Shown: positions 9,046 to 18,714 of the stretch, in pieces
How positions within the stretch are numbered: the first letter of the stretch is position 1
How the letters are laid out: each line of letters starts with the position of its first letter
Assembly: GCF_028816455.1 (NCBI RefSeq)
Contig: NZ_CP118246.1
Span: forward strand, 496,001 to 560,000
DNA length: 64,000 nt
Origin: Devosia algicola
Lineage (GTDB): Bacteria > Pseudomonadota > Alphaproteobacteria > Rhizobiales > Devosiaceae
Reading direction: 5' to 3'
Made by a program: the position numbers and the translations under genes
The notes under the pieces: model-generated
The model's input: the letters and a program-made list of their open reading frames with translations, nothing else
What the model was told of the DNA's origin: nothing
Database searches by the model: none

Positions 9046-10181
9046 ATGAAAATCGTCGCTGTTAAGCCTTATCTGGTCAAGGATTGGCGCACTTTGCTGT
9101 TCGTCAAGGTCGAAACCGATGAAGGTATTGTGGGGATCGGTGAAGGCGGGCTCACGTCGCGTGAGTGGGGTGTTGCGGGTATTGTCGAAGCGCTGGAACC
9201 CCTGCTGCTGGGAGCCGATCCCATGCGATCCGAACATCTTTGGCAGCTGATGTGGCGCAGTGGGTTTCACCCATCCAACCAGGTGCTGACCGCGGCCATC
9301 GCCGCAATTGACATTGCCCTTTGGGATATCAAGGGCAAGGCGCTTGGTGTGCCCATCTATCAGTTGCTGGGTGGCAAGGTTCGCGACAAGGTGGAGACCT
9401 ATTGCCATATGGCTGCTGCCACGCCCGAAGAGCCTGCTGGGGATTGCCAAGCAGCGGGTCGCCGAGGGGTGGAACTGCTTGCGCTGGGATAGTGGCCCAT
9501 TCGGCAGCGCGCTCTACGAGCCCCATAAGGCGGTGGACTGGACCATCGAGGCATTCCGTCTGTTGCGAACAGAACTGGGACCAGACATCGAGTTGGCTTT
9601 CGACGCCCACACCCGCACCAGCGTGCCCGACGCGGTCCGCCTGTGCCGTGGCGTGGAAGCCTATCGACCCATGTTCATCGAGGATCCACTGCGGGTCGAG
9701 AATCCAGAATCCTACCGTAGGTTGCGCGATCAGACCGCCGTTCCCATCGCCGCTGGCGAACAGCTGGGCACCAAATGGCAGTTCCGCGCAATGATTGAAG
9801 AGGAACTCATCGACTATGCCCGAATCGATGTGTGCATTGCCGCCGGCTTCACCGAATCGCGCAAGATTGCCGGCTGGTGCGAAACCCATTTTATCGACAT
9901 CGCCGTGCACAATCCGATCGGGCCAGTGTCGACCGCGGCATGCCTGCATCTCAATCTCGCCACCTCTAATATGCTGGTTCAGGAACTCCCGCGCCGGCCG
10001 GGCGAGAGTCTGTCGGACGTGATCGTCAGCCTCGCATCGGTGGGACGATGGCTGGCTGTATGCATCTGACGCGCCCGGTCTGGGTCTCGAGGTCGACTGG
10101 GAAGGTCTCAAACGCTATCCCTTCAGCCAGGAAAGTCTGCCCATCTTCTACCGGGCTGATGGCGCACTGACCAATTGGTAG
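9046..10181 (+). CDS. Mandelate racemase/muconate lactonizing family dehydratase, galactonate-dehydratase-like (frame broken twice)
   Basis: Two extra bases (9433 and 10030, each in an AGCT) break one enolase-superfamily gene. Corrected, it encodes 377 residues ending ADGALTNW, close to the roughly 382 of D-galactonate dehydratase. The N-terminal capping domain starts MKIVAVKPYLV. The barrel shows the metal ligands AFDAHTR, FIEDPLR and IAAGEQLG, and the C-terminal His in VHNPIGPVS. These fit an acid-sugar dehydratase that removes water from an aldonate to give a 2-keto-3-deoxy acid. The exact sugar acid cannot be named. It is probably a late step of the island's catabolic pathway. Confidence 0.82.
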
Positions 10182-10224
10182 CTGTCGGTAGTGGCTGTGG
10201 GCGCTCCCGCTGCCCGAACTGGGC

Positions 10225-10310
10225 AGTCCTCACCCTTCAATGCGCCCAACGTGACATTGGCTTTGAGTTCCGAGCGACGAGGCTTGCGTTCAGACATTTC
10301 TGATCTCCTT
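10225..10310 (-). pseudogene. Remnant of an IS3-type transposase orfA start
   Basis: On the minus strand an ATG at 10297, preceded by AAAGGAGATCAGAA, begins MSERKPRRSELKANVTLGAL followed by KGED, then resemblance stops. This mimics the start of IS3-family OrfA proteins (basic start, then an FKAKVALEALKGE-like helix) but lacks a few residues and all the rest. No orfB, complete inverted repeats or target duplication are visible. I read it as a degraded insertion-sequence end; a chance resemblance is possible. Confidence 0.45.
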
Positions 10311-10422
10311 TGTATGAAGATCAGCGGAGAACAAGTCTCAGCTTATGTCCGTTGCCGATTTTCGGAGCGGAGCTCAATATCTGGTCCTCCCTAAAAATGA
10401 GAGGACTGCCTCGTGATTGATT

Positions 10423-11364
10423 TCACGATAGGGGTTTGATCGCCCTCAGCAGCTTTATCAGCGCTTTGTCACGGTCTTCAGCAAGTTGGGCGACGCTCTG
10501 CGATCCCACGCCCTGGCTAATGCCTGCCACCAACAGGTCGCGGGTGGAAGGGTCAAGCGTAGGGGTCCCAAGCTCAGCCCACCATGCAGTAAACGCCGGA
10601 CCTAAATGATCAACGAAATGCTCGATGCCGCCCTCGCCGCCGGCCAGGTGCAAGGTCAGGTGGGGGCCCATCAATGCCCAACGCAAGCCAGGGCCTGAGG
10701 CCACCGCAGCATCGATATCGGCGACCGAAGCCACGTTCTCCGCTGCCAGAAAAACTGCCTCGCGCCACAATGCCGCCTGCAGGCGGTTGGCGACGTGTCC
10801 GTTTATCTCCTTGCGGATGTGGATCGCACGCTTGCCCAACAGCCCATAAAATTCCATGGCCGTCGTGACGCACTGTGCGCTGGTATGGCGACCGCCGACC
10901 ACCTCGACGAGTGGCAACAGATGCGGTGGATTGAAGGGGTGCCCGACCAGGAACCTTTCTGGTCGTGCCATAGTCTCCTGCATTGTCGACGGCATGAGGC
11001 CAGACGTTGATGAGGCAATGACAACGTCAGGGCGCAGTCCGGCCTCTATTTCCGTCAACACCTTACGCTTGAGGTCGAGGAGTTCCGGCGTGTTCTCCTG
11101 AACGAAGTCTGCGGCGTCGACCGCAGTTTCAACGCTTGGGTGGTGGCTTAGCCGCGCCTGGGCGTGATCAAGTGGGGGTACCGGCGCTAATTGCGCCAAT
11201 GCGGACCAAGCACGCTCGACGAATGCCCGGCTATGCTTTTCGGCATCGGGCGATGGATCATAGCAACGGACGGTAAGGCCTTTGGCCAGAAACAGACTCG
11301 CCCAACTAGCACCGATCGTGCCGGTACCAACTACAGCAACGGTGCGAATTTCCGAGACGGACAT
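10423..11364 (-). CDS. 3-hydroxyacyl-CoA dehydrogenase family protein (carnitine/gulonate dehydrogenase-like)
   Basis: A 313-residue NAD-dependent dehydrogenase. The N-terminal Rossmann fold has VVGTGTIGASWA near residues 9-20; ENTPELLDLKRKV and IASSTSGLMPS follow, then GHPFNPPHLLPLVEVV with the catalytic His, and the C-terminal helical dimer domain (GHVANRLQAALWREA). The start at 11364 follows AAGGGG; the longer frame would add an unlikely extension. Proteins of this size without a second hydroxyacyl domain are typically L-carnitine dehydrogenase or L-gulonate 3-dehydrogenase/lambda-crystallin. In a sugar island the gulonate-type role is as plausible as carnitine. Confidence 0.82.
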   Translation of the reverse strand: MSVSEIRTVAVVGTGTIGASWASLFLAKGLTVRCYDPSPDAEKHSRAFVERAWSALAQLAPVPPLDHAQARLSHHPSVETAVDAADFVQENTPELLDLKRKVLTEIEAGLRPDVVIASSTSGLMPSTMQETMARPERFLVGHPFNPPHLLPLVEVVGGRHTSAQCVTTAMEFYGLLGKRAIHIRKEINGHVANRLQAALWREAVFLAAENVASVADIDAAVASGPGLRWALMGPHLTLHLAGGEGGIEHFVDHLGPAFTAWWAELGTPTLDPSTRDLLVAGISQGVGSQSVAQLAEDRDKALIKLLRAIKPLS

Positions 11365-11469
11365 TGCGATCCCCTTTTTGAATAATCCCGGTTTCCGCGC
11401 CGACTCGTGCTCACGATTGTGGTACCTGCTCACCTGCGGATAAGCTCCGGCCGTCGCGAAAACAGATAG

Positions 11470-12218
11470 CTAACTTCGTGGCGCCTGCTCCAGACGTAAT
11501 GGATATAGGGATGGATTTTGTGCAGAGTAGGTTACGTTAATAGGACGCCCCAACGCACTATAGGCGACCTGTTCAACCATCAGCAACGCAGCTGGTGCGC
11601 TTAGGGCGAGGAGTTGGCATTCATCAGGGGTGGCCAGTCGGGCGCTCAACATCGTCTGACCTTGAGCAGGTACAATGCCGTAGCGAGTGGTCAGTTCGCC
11701 ATAGAGCGAGCGGTTCTCCGAGTTCCAGTTGAGGGTCAGTAAATCAGGTGCCAGTTCGACCGGTACCCAGTCCAGGCTAATCATCACGGGCACATCGTCC
11801 AGCGTCCTTAGGCGGTGCAGCAACATCGCCGCCTCGCCATCACCAAGCTCGAGTAACAAGGCAACGGGCGCCGGCGGGGCTTTGGTTTCGGCGGAAAGCA
11901 GCACGCTGCCAGGCTTTTTGCCATGCGAGCGCGCCGTTTCGGTGAAGCTGCGGAGCAGTTCGAGTCTCGAACCCTGCATTGGACCGACCTGTCGCATAGA
12001 AGCCCTTACCCGGCTGGCTTTGCAGATATCCTTCCATCACCAGTTCTCGCATCGCCTGACGGACGGTTATCCGGCTAACGCGGAAGCTGTTGGTGAGTTC
12101 GCGTTCGGAGGCGAGCCTTGGTATTGGGTGGAATGTCACCGCTACGCAATGCCTCGAGAAGGTGATGCTTCACCTGTTTGTATAGGGGCTCCGGGTCATC
12201 ACGCCGCAATGTGCTCAT
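11470..12218 (-). CDS. GntR family transcriptional regulator, HutC/UTRA subfamily (frame broken twice)
   Basis: Two extra bases (12116; and 11965, where the extra base is T) split this gene. Corrected, it gives about 248 residues. The N-terminal GntR winged helix shows LYKQVKHHLLEAL, then LASERELTNSFRVSRITVRQ and the wing GKGFYATG. The C-terminal UTRA ligand domain shows LLRSFTE and MISLDWVP, ending in the usual LLMVEQVAYSALGRPIN strand. Start at 12218 with AAGGGG upstream. It diverges from the glycosidase-kinase-ABC operon, which it probably represses in the absence of a sugar phosphate; a palindrome in the shared gap is the likely operator. Confidence 0.85.
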
Positions 12219-12359
12219 CGTGTGCCCCTTTTTCCGTTGTCTGCAAGATACCGTTCACAAATACGCTCATAACCCCAAACTGGCCGCCAGAATAGCCACG
12301 ACCGCCTCCCTTGCCCATTGCGGGTTTATTGGTTTGTCCCTCTTTTCAATCCTAGTATA

Positions 12360-12375
12360 ACTGGTTATAACCAGA
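12360..12375 (+). promoter_or_regulatory. Palindromic operator candidate (DasR/NagR-like)
   Basis: ACTGGTTATAACCAGA contains the perfect 14-base palindrome CTGGTTATAACCAG (12361-12374). It lies in the gap between the divergent GntR/UTRA gene and the glycosidase, 28 bases before the glycosidase GTG. It has the same ACTGGT...ACCAG arms as the sites bound by DasR and NagR, UTRA-type GntR regulators of amino-sugar genes. It is inferred to be the operator of the local GntR protein. Confidence 0.6.
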
Positions 12376-12401
12376 TTGAAACGAGCTGCTGGGAGGATCT
12401 C

Positions 12402-13808
12402 GTGAAACTTGCCTTGATTGGAGGCGGTGGTGTCAGGGCGCCACTGTTCGTGCAATCAGCGTTGCGACGGGCCGACAATATCGGCCTGAACGAAATCTGC
12501 TTGATGGACACCAACCAGGCACAGCTCGACATTTTTGGTGGCCTTTGCCGCCACCTCGCGCGCCGCGGCAATTCACCGGTCACTATATCCACGACCACCG
12601 ACGTGAATGTGGCCCTTCAAGGCGCCAAATTCGTCGTTACGACAATTCGTCCCGGCGGCATCGATGGACGCATAATAGATGAGGATATCGCGCTGAGGCA
12701 CGGCGTGCTGGGTCAGGAAACCACCGGCGCCGGCGGCTTTGCCATGGCGTTGCGCTCGATCCCGGTCATCCTGCAATATGCCGAAAAGATGACTCAAATC
12801 TGCCCCGACGCCTGGCTGTTGAACTTTACCAATCCTGCGGGTCTTGTCACTCAAGCGCTAAGGAATGCGGGTTTTTCCCGCAGTGTCGGCATTTGCGACA
12901 GCGCCAACGGTGCCCAGAATGCAGTGGCGGCATGGTTGGGGCTCGATCCACAATCTGTAGCGGCCGATTTGTTCGGGCTTAATCACCTATCGTTTTCGCG
13001 CGCGGTCACGGTCAAAGGTCGAAATGTACTGTCCGAACTCCTGGCGAATGATGAGTTTCTCAACAAAACCAGTCTCAATGTGTTTGAGCCGGATGTCGTG
13101 CGTATCCATAATATGTGGATCAACGAGTATCTTTACTACTTCTATTATGCGGACAAGGCTCTGACTGCGCAGCAATCGGGCGGTGCGCGGGGGCGGGAAA
13201 TCAAGGCGCTTAATGTCGAGTTAAACCAGCAATTGGCGGCGATCGACCCAAATGCCGATCCTGATGCTGCCTTGCAGATCTATTTCAACTATGAGAACCG
13301 ACGTAGTGGGTCATATATGAAAAGTGCCTGGCAGGACCGCTCGACTTTGGCGGCGCATGCAGGCAAAGCCGAGTCCGATGGCGAGGGCTATGCCGGGGTG
13401 GCACTTGATATAATCTCGGCGCTTTCTGGCGGTCCGGAAATCCATACGGGCCTGAATGTGCCGAACGGCGACACCATCATCGGGCTCAGGCCGGACGATG
13501 TGGTGGAGGTTACATGTCGCATCGACAGCAATGGCATTCATCCAAAGCCGGTCGGTGCGATGCCTGAAGGCCAGTCCTATCTTGTCCAAAGCGTCAAGCG
13601 CTACGAGCGGCTAACAGTGGAAGCGGTGGCCGATCGTAACCGCACGCTTGCCGTTGAAGCGCTGGTTGCACATCCGCTGGTGCAAACCTATTCCCGCGCC
13701 AAGCCATTGGTCGCGGACTATCTCGATGCGCATTCCGCCTACACCCAGGGATGGAGCCTGAGTGATGCAGATGGGCTCGCACAATTGCGACGTTCTGGTT
13801 GCTGGTGA
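12402..13808 (+). CDS. Glycoside hydrolase family 4 (6-phospho-glycosidase/alpha-galactosidase type)
   Basis: A 468-residue family 4 enzyme, which cleaves glycosides by an NAD-dependent oxidation-elimination mechanism with Mn. Visible: the NAD fold start LALIGGGGVRAP, ETTGAGGFAMALR, LLNFTNPAGLVT, and the metal/active-site segments GICDSANG and GLNHLSFSRAV. The GTG start at 12402 has GGGAGGAT upstream; the earlier frame reads through the operator. The metal segment is GICDS rather than the more usual Cys-Asn-His-Pro-like form. It overlaps the kinase gene and heads the ABC importer operon. Most family 4 enzymes use 6-phosphosugars from PTS import; here the importer is ABC. Confidence 0.85.
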   Translation: MKLALIGGGGVRAPLFVQSALRRADNIGLNEICLMDTNQAQLDIFGGLCRHLARRGNSPVTISTTTDVNVALQGAKFVVTTIRPGGIDGRIIDEDIALRHGVLGQETTGAGGFAMALRSIPVILQYAEKMTQICPDAWLLNFTNPAGLVTQALRNAGFSRSVGICDSANGAQNAVAAWLGLDPQSVAADLFGLNHLSFSRAVTVKGRNVLSELLANDEFLNKTSLNVFEPDVVRIHNMWINEYLYYFYYADKALTAQQSGGARGREIKALNVELNQQLAAIDPNADPDAALQIYFNYENRRSGSYMKSAWQDRSTLAAHAGKAESDGEGYAGVALDIISALSGGPEIHTGLNVPNGDTIIGLRPDDVVEVTCRIDSNGIHPKPVGAMPEGQSYLVQSVKRYERLTVEAVADRNRTLAVEALVAHPLVQTYSRAKPLVADYLDAHSAYTQGWSLSDADGLAQLRRSGCW

Positions 13809-14769
13809 ATATTATTGCGATCTGCTTTTCGCGGGTCTGGATGGCGCGCCTCAGCTCGGTGCCGAACAATTCGCATCGGGTTTGATGATTGCGCCCGGCG
13901 GCACCTACAATATGGCACTCGGGTTGACGCGGCTTGGCGTCGACACGCGTTGGGTCTGCGATTTTGGCACCGACATGTTCAGCCAGCATGTTCTTGAACG
14001 CGCCAGACGTGACCGGATCAATTCCTCCGCGTTCACAATCAGGGATTATCCCGTCAGCCGTCTTACGGCGACCTTCTCGGCAGAGGGAGACCGTGGTTTC
14101 ATCAGTTATTGCGATCCACCCGTCATGCCTCCCGATCGCGTCGATACAGGCTGGCACCGACCGAAATGGCTCTTGCAAACCTTCCGGTTCGAGCCAGCGT
14201 GGCTGGACTTTATCAAACGCATGAAATCAGCGGGCGCCAAGGTCTTTGCCGATTGTCGTGGCGGCCATTTTTCAATCGAAACGCCGGCCATACGCACGTT
14301 CCTGGGGATGGCCGACGTGTTCTCGCCCAACGCTGACGAAGCCCGGATGCTCACCGGCACGGACACCGTGGATGAGGCAATAAAAATACTGGCGCGGTTT
14401 ATCCCTGTCGTGGCGCTGAAAAACGGCCGGGACGGCGTGCTCCTTTCTGTCAACGGCGAGGTCAGTCGTGTTGAGGGCATCCCGGTTGAGGTTACTGACA
14501 CGGTAGGTGCCGGCGACGCCTTCAATGCCGGGTATCTGTATGGTGCCCTATGCAACCTTTCTCCTGCCCTTTCCGCCGAGGCGGGCAATCTATGCGGCGC
14601 CTATACGGCGACCGTTGCTGGCGGCAGTTCTAGTCCCGAAAAAACGGACCTCGTGCTGTTCGCCCAATCTCGCAGCCTGCGGTACGCTCCCGAAATCGCC
14701 AATATCCTGTCTGCCCAGAGCGACCGTCCAAACCACATTAATGAGTACAGCTATCCAGAGGAGGGATAG
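13765..14769 (+). CDS. PfkB family carbohydrate kinase
   Basis: A ribokinase-family kinase of 334 residues. It has an N-terminal GG region (APGGTYNMALGLTRLG) and the C-terminal signature DTVGAGDAFNAGYLYG with the catalytic Asp. The gene overlaps the end of the glycosidase gene, so the two are translationally linked. I chose the ATG at 13765 because GGAG lies 8 bases before it; GTG 13762 and ATG 13771 are alternatives. It presumably phosphorylates a monosaccharide imported by the adjacent ABC system or released by the glycosidase; the exact sugar is unknown. Confidence 0.88.
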   Translation: MQMGSHNCDVLVAGEYYCDLLFAGLDGAPQLGAEQFASGLMIAPGGTYNMALGLTRLGVDTRWVCDFGTDMFSQHVLERARRDRINSSAFTIRDYPVSRLTATFSAEGDRGFISYCDPPVMPPDRVDTGWHRPKWLLQTFRFEPAWLDFIKRMKSAGAKVFADCRGGHFSIETPAIRTFLGMADVFSPNADEARMLTGTDTVDEAIKILARFIPVVALKNGRDGVLLSVNGEVSRVEGIPVEVTDTVGAGDAFNAGYLYGALCNLSPALSAEAGNLCGAYTATVAGGSSSPEKTDLVLFAQSRSLRYAPEIANILSAQSDRPNHINEYSYPEEG

Positions 14770-14774
14770 GTCAA

Positions 14775-16013
14775 ATGAAGAAACTACTTTCGTTGAGCCT
14801 GATCAGTGCCTTGATGATGATGGGGCCAGCACACGCAGAGTCAAATCTGGTGTTTGCCTATTGGGGCGACCCGGCCGAGTTACCACCCTTCGAGCAGATC
14901 GTCTCGGACTATGAGGCAGCCAATCCAGATGTGCATATTCAGGTTCAGCACGCACCGTGGTCGGGCTATTTCACCCGGCTCGACGCCCAACTTGCGGCAC
15001 ATGCCGGACCCGACGTGTTCTTCATCACCAACGTTCCGGCCTATGCGGCGCGCCACCAACTTGAGCCGTTGGACGACTACATCAAAAAGAGTGACTTCCC
15101 GATTGACGAATACAACAAGGGTGCACTCCAGATTCATTCGCTGAAGGGAGAGCCTTTTTCGATCCCGCGCGATGATGCGCCAGAGGCGCTTTATTACAAC
15201 AAGGACGCGTTCGACAAAGCTGGCCTCGCCTATCCGGATGGATCCTGGGATTGGGACGACATGCGCGACGCCGCCATGAAGCTGACTGATGCCAGTAACG
15301 GGCGCACCAGCCGTTACGGCCTGGTGATGGAGTCAAATGATTGGCCAACCTGGATCATGCAGAACGGTGGCAACATCTTTGATGATCCCATCACGCCGAC
15401 CAAATTTATCATGGGCGAACCAGCAGCTACCGAAGCGGTGCAGTTTCTTGGCGACCTGATCAACAAGGACAAGGTGATGCCAAGCTTTCAGGAACTTGAT
15501 CAAAGCGGTGGCACGACGCAAATGTTTGTCAGTGGTCAGGCAGCCATGGCGATCACCAATGCCGCCCGACTTGGCAGTTTCGCAGATGCCGATTTCAACT
15601 GGGCGGTAGCGCCGCTTCCCCATGGACGTGATGGGACACGAGTCAATCGTAGTGGTGGTGCCGGGTTTGGCATGAACGCCTTTTCCGACAAAAAGGATGT
15701 CGCGTGGAAATTCATGCAATTCCTCTGCGGGGAGGCAGGACAGACCATCTTTGCATCGGCCAAGGCGGCGGCTGTGCCGGCCATGGTGGGTAATCCCAAC
15801 GTGCGTGCGGCTTTCAAGGCACCGTTCGGCGACGTATTTCTTGATGAAAGTAAAGTCGGGCGCAACTACCCGAACTTCCCCGGCTATGTGGACATAACCA
15901 ATCTCTACATTCAGCCGGCGCTGGATCTGGTCTGGAGCGGTGAGCAAGATGCAAATACCGCTATTTCCGCAATCGAGGAAAACGTCACCAAGCGTCTCGC
16001 GGATAGCAAATAA
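14775..16013 (+). CDS. ABC sugar transporter substrate-binding protein (family 1)
   Basis: A 412-residue periplasmic solute-binding protein. It has a Sec signal peptide (MKKLLSLSLISALMMMGPAHA, cleaved after AHA). The mature part has maltose-binding-like features: FAYWGDPAELPPFEQIVSDY, QVQHAPWSGYFTRL, GPDVFF, YYNKDAFDKAGL and a C-terminal aromatic-rich region. It follows the kinase by 5 bases, with GAGGAGGGATAGG as ribosome site, and precedes two permease genes and an ATPase. It supplies the sugar to this CUT1-class importer. Confidence 0.92.
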   Translation: MKKLLSLSLISALMMMGPAHAESNLVFAYWGDPAELPPFEQIVSDYEAANPDVHIQVQHAPWSGYFTRLDAQLAAHAGPDVFFITNVPAYAARHQLEPLDDYIKKSDFPIDEYNKGALQIHSLKGEPFSIPRDDAPEALYYNKDAFDKAGLAYPDGSWDWDDMRDAAMKLTDASNGRTSRYGLVMESNDWPTWIMQNGGNIFDDPITPTKFIMGEPAATEAVQFLGDLINKDKVMPSFQELDQSGGTTQMFVSGQAAMAITNAARLGSFADADFNWAVAPLPHGRDGTRVNRSGGAGFGMNAFSDKKDVAWKFMQFLCGEAGQTIFASAKAAAVPAMVGNPNVRAAFKAPFGDVFLDESKVGRNYPNFPGYVDITNLYIQPALDLVWSGEQDANTAISAIEENVTKRLADSK

Positions 16014-16097
16014 CGTCGTTCCTCTGTCTGCGCGGTTGCGCTCATCACCGCGCAGACATGTTTTTTGTGCACACCCAGTAAAATTAGGACAGCCACA

Positions 16098-16976
16098 ATG
16101 CGGGTCATCGACACACATGTTCATTATGGATTTTGGGACAAGCTGTTCACACGCGAAGCTGAACAGGGGTTTCTCGACGCGCTTTCGGATACTTGTGCGG
16201 ACGCCGGAATTGAAAAGATTGCTCTTCTGGCTAACCCTGGTCGGGGCAACGACAAGCTTGCCCGCGCCCTTGAGGAGCGGCCCGATCTTGTCATCGCGAT
16301 GGGACGGCTGGAACTCGACAAGGACCCGGTGTCGCTGGTCGAGGATTTCTATCAGCGCGGATTCCATGGCATCAAGATCATTGGCGTCTCGAAAAACTAT
16401 GACGATCCCGACTATTATCCTTATTACGAGGCTGCTGCGGCGCGCGGTCTGCGCATCCTGTTCCACACCGGCATTCAGGGCGGACCGATCGATTATCTGG
16501 CTGGCGGCGCCGAGGATAAATGGAAGGCGATTCCCGAAGGCAAGGACGAGGAAGCGCTCGTCGCCCGGCTCGGCAAGCAGATACGCCGCGAAAAGTTCGG
16601 ATTTTCGAGCGCTCGCATGCAGCCGATCTACCTCGATACCATCGCGTTTTATTTTCCAGAACTTTTCATCATTGGGGCCCATCTAGGATGGCCGGACTAC
16701 CGCACATCTTGCGCCGTCGCCCGGTGGCGGCCGCGGCTATATTTCGATATTTCCGGTGGTGACGTGGTGCATAATCATATCATTGAGGGCGGCTATATCG
16801 GCAAGGAAATTGGTCCGCGCAAGCTCCTTTACGGCTCCGACTGCGATCTCAAGCGCATGAAGCCAGATCTGTTGCGCTGGAAGGCCGCCTTCGAAAAAAT
16901 GGGGATGTCGGACGACGAGCAGGACATGATTTTTTACCGCAACGCCGCCCATATTTTCGGGCTGGACGCGGCATAA
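16098..16976 (+). CDS. Amidohydrolase-2 family TIM-barrel metal hydrolase
   Basis: A 292-residue enzyme of the amidohydrolase-2/ACMSD-like family. The metal site is seen in VIDTHVHYGF at the start, FHTGIQGG in the middle, IIGAHLGWPDY and the Asp of LLYGSDCD. Family members are decarboxylases or hydrolases (lactonases). It sits between the binding-protein and permease genes, sharing a base (TAATG) with the permease, so it is an integral operon member. A sugar-lactonase function is a reasonable guess. Start at 16098; the upstream extension lacks a ribosome site. Confidence 0.82.
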   Translation: MRVIDTHVHYGFWDKLFTREAEQGFLDALSDTCADAGIEKIALLANPGRGNDKLARALEERPDLVIAMGRLELDKDPVSLVEDFYQRGFHGIKIIGVSKNYDDPDYYPYYEAAAARGLRILFHTGIQGGPIDYLAGGAEDKWKAIPEGKDEEALVARLGKQIRREKFGFSSARMQPIYLDTIAFYFPELFIIGAHLGWPDYRTSCAVARWRPRLYFDISGGDVVHNHIIEGGYIGKEIGPRKLLYGSDCDLKRMKPDLLRWKAAFEKMGMSDDEQDMIFYRNAAHIFGLDAA

Positions 16977-17866
16977 TGGCAGCAAGGTCCAAACTCTGGA
17001 GGCGGGATACGCAGGCGGCTTGGCTATTTTTATTGCCGAGCCTCGTCCTGTTCATAATGTTCATCGCGATCCCGGTGATCGCGGCGTTCATGATCTCGTT
17101 TACAGAGTGGGACCTGTTCAATCCGATGAAGTTCGTCGGTTTCGGCAATTACACAAAATTGTTCAACGATGACATTTTCAAAAAGGTAATGGGCAACACC
17201 GCCTATTTCGTCCTGGCATCGGTACCTCTGCAAATGGCGTTCGGGCTGGCAATCGCGCTGGTGCTCAATCGCAATATCAAGGGGCAGACCTTCTTCCGGA
17301 TTGCCTATTTCCTGCCGGTTGTCACGAGCACTGTAGCGGCGGCTCTGGTCTGGTCGTGGCTCTTCAACAGCAATTTCGGCATCATCAACGCGTTGCTGCA
17401 GATGGCCGGTGTTACCAATCCACCAAAATGGCTGGCGTCGACAAAATGGGCAATGCCGGCGGTGATCGTTGTCTCGGTCTGGCAAAATGTAGGCTATGCG
17501 ATGGTCCTGTTTCTTGCCGGCCTTCAAAATATCCGAACCGACATTTACGATGCGGCGGCACTCGACAGCGCCAGGGGCTGGAAGCGCCTGTGGTTCATTA
17601 CGTTGCCGATGCTATCGCCCACCACCTTCTTCGTTCTGATTATCTCGATCATCGGCAGTTTTCAGGTGTTCGAACTCGTATTCATCATGACCAAGGCGGG
17701 GCCGGCAAACGCGACCAACACGCTTGTTTATTACATCTATCAGAACGGTTTCCAATTTTATCAGATGGGCTATGCCAGCGCGGCGGCGATGATCCTGTTC
17801 GCGATCGTACTTGTCGCGACGCTCATACAGTACCGCATGCAGGATCGGTGGGTGCATTATGGCTAG
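16976..17866 (+). CDS. ABC sugar transporter permease, MalF/UgpA type
   Basis: An inner-membrane permease of 296 residues with six predicted membrane segments, beginning LFLLPSLVLFIMFIAIPVIA. The EAA loop is IYDAAALDSARGWKRLWFITLPML, the ATPase contact in CUT1 importers. Its ATG overlaps the stop of the preceding amidohydrolase by one base, and its own 3' end overlaps the second permease by 8 bases. It forms the channel with the next gene. Confidence 0.93.
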   Translation: MAARSKLWRRDTQAAWLFLLPSLVLFIMFIAIPVIAAFMISFTEWDLFNPMKFVGFGNYTKLFNDDIFKKVMGNTAYFVLASVPLQMAFGLAIALVLNRNIKGQTFFRIAYFLPVVTSTVAAALVWSWLFNSNFGIINALLQMAGVTNPPKWLASTKWAMPAVIVVSVWQNVGYAMVLFLAGLQNIRTDIYDAAALDSARGWKRLWFITLPMLSPTTFFVLIISIIGSFQVFELVFIMTKAGPANATNTLVYYIYQNGFQFYQMGYASAAAMILFAIVLVATLIQYRMQDRWVHYG

Positions 17867-18695
17867 GCACGCACGCAAGACGCGGATCGACTGGATCCTA
17901 TTTGTCGTGCTTTTGGCTGGTACGCTTGCCACCTGCGGTCCATTTGCCTGGATGTTGGCAACATCGATCAAGCCGGGGAACGAAGTCTTCGTATTCCCGC
18001 CGACGCTGCTGACCGGCCAACCTCAACTGCACAATTTCATGCGATTATTCGGCACGATCCCATTCGGACGGTCCCTCGTTAATTCGCTGATCGTGTGCCT
18101 TTCGATTACGCTTGCCCAACTGATCGTCTGTTCGATGGCCGCGTATGCATTTGCATGTCTTACATTCCGGGGACGTGAAACACTGTTCCTGATCTATCTG
18201 GCTGCCCTGATGGTGCCATCACAGGTGACACTTATTCCGAATTTCATTCTGGTGCGGAATCTGGGATGGATCGACACATATCAAGGCATGATCTTGCCCT
18301 TCGCTTTCTCCAGTTTCGGTACGTTCCTTTTGCGTCAATATTTCATGACCATCCCACGCGAACTGCTCGAGGCGGCGCGGCTCGACGGGTGCAAGCACTG
18401 GCGGATATACGTCTGGATTGTGCTACCGCTGTCACGCCCTGCACTCGGCGCACTCGCTATTTTCGCCTTCGTCTCGCAATGGAACAATTTCCTCTGGCCG
18501 CTGATTGTGACGACCCGACCGGAAATGCAAACCGTGACGGTCGCCCTCAGCACCCTGCAGGGTCAATATAATACGGACTGGCCACTATTGATGACGGGCA
18601 GCGTCCTGGCTGTTGCGCCGGTCCTGATCGTGTTCATCCTCGGCAACCGTGCCTTTATCGCCGGCCTCACCGGCGGCGGTTTCGGCGGACGCTAG
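17859..18695 (+). CDS. ABC sugar transporter permease, MalG/UgpE type
   Basis: The second inner-membrane permease of the importer, 278 residues. It opens with a basic stretch then [22 protein letters not shown], followed by further membrane segments. The EAA loop is [28 protein letters not shown]. The ATG at 17859 overlaps the end of the first permease gene (ATGGCTAG). It pairs with MalF-type proteins in a heterodimer; the next gene encodes the ATPase. Confidence 0.93.
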   Translation: MARHARKTRIDWILFVVLLAGTLATCGPFAWMLATSIKPGNEVFVFPPTLLTGQPQLHNFMRLFGTIPFGRSLVNSLIVCLSITLAQLIVCSMAAYAFACLTFRGRETLFLIYLAALMVPSQVTLIPNFILVRNLGWIDTYQGMILPFAFSSFGTFLLRQYFMTIPRELLEAARLDGCKHWRIYVWIVLPLSRPALGALAIFAFVSQWNNFLWPLIVTTRPEMQTVTVALSTLQGQYNTDWPLLMTGSVLAVAPVLIVFILGNRAFIAGLTGGGFGGR

Positions 18696-18714
18696 ACAAG
18701 ATCGGGAGGCAAAA

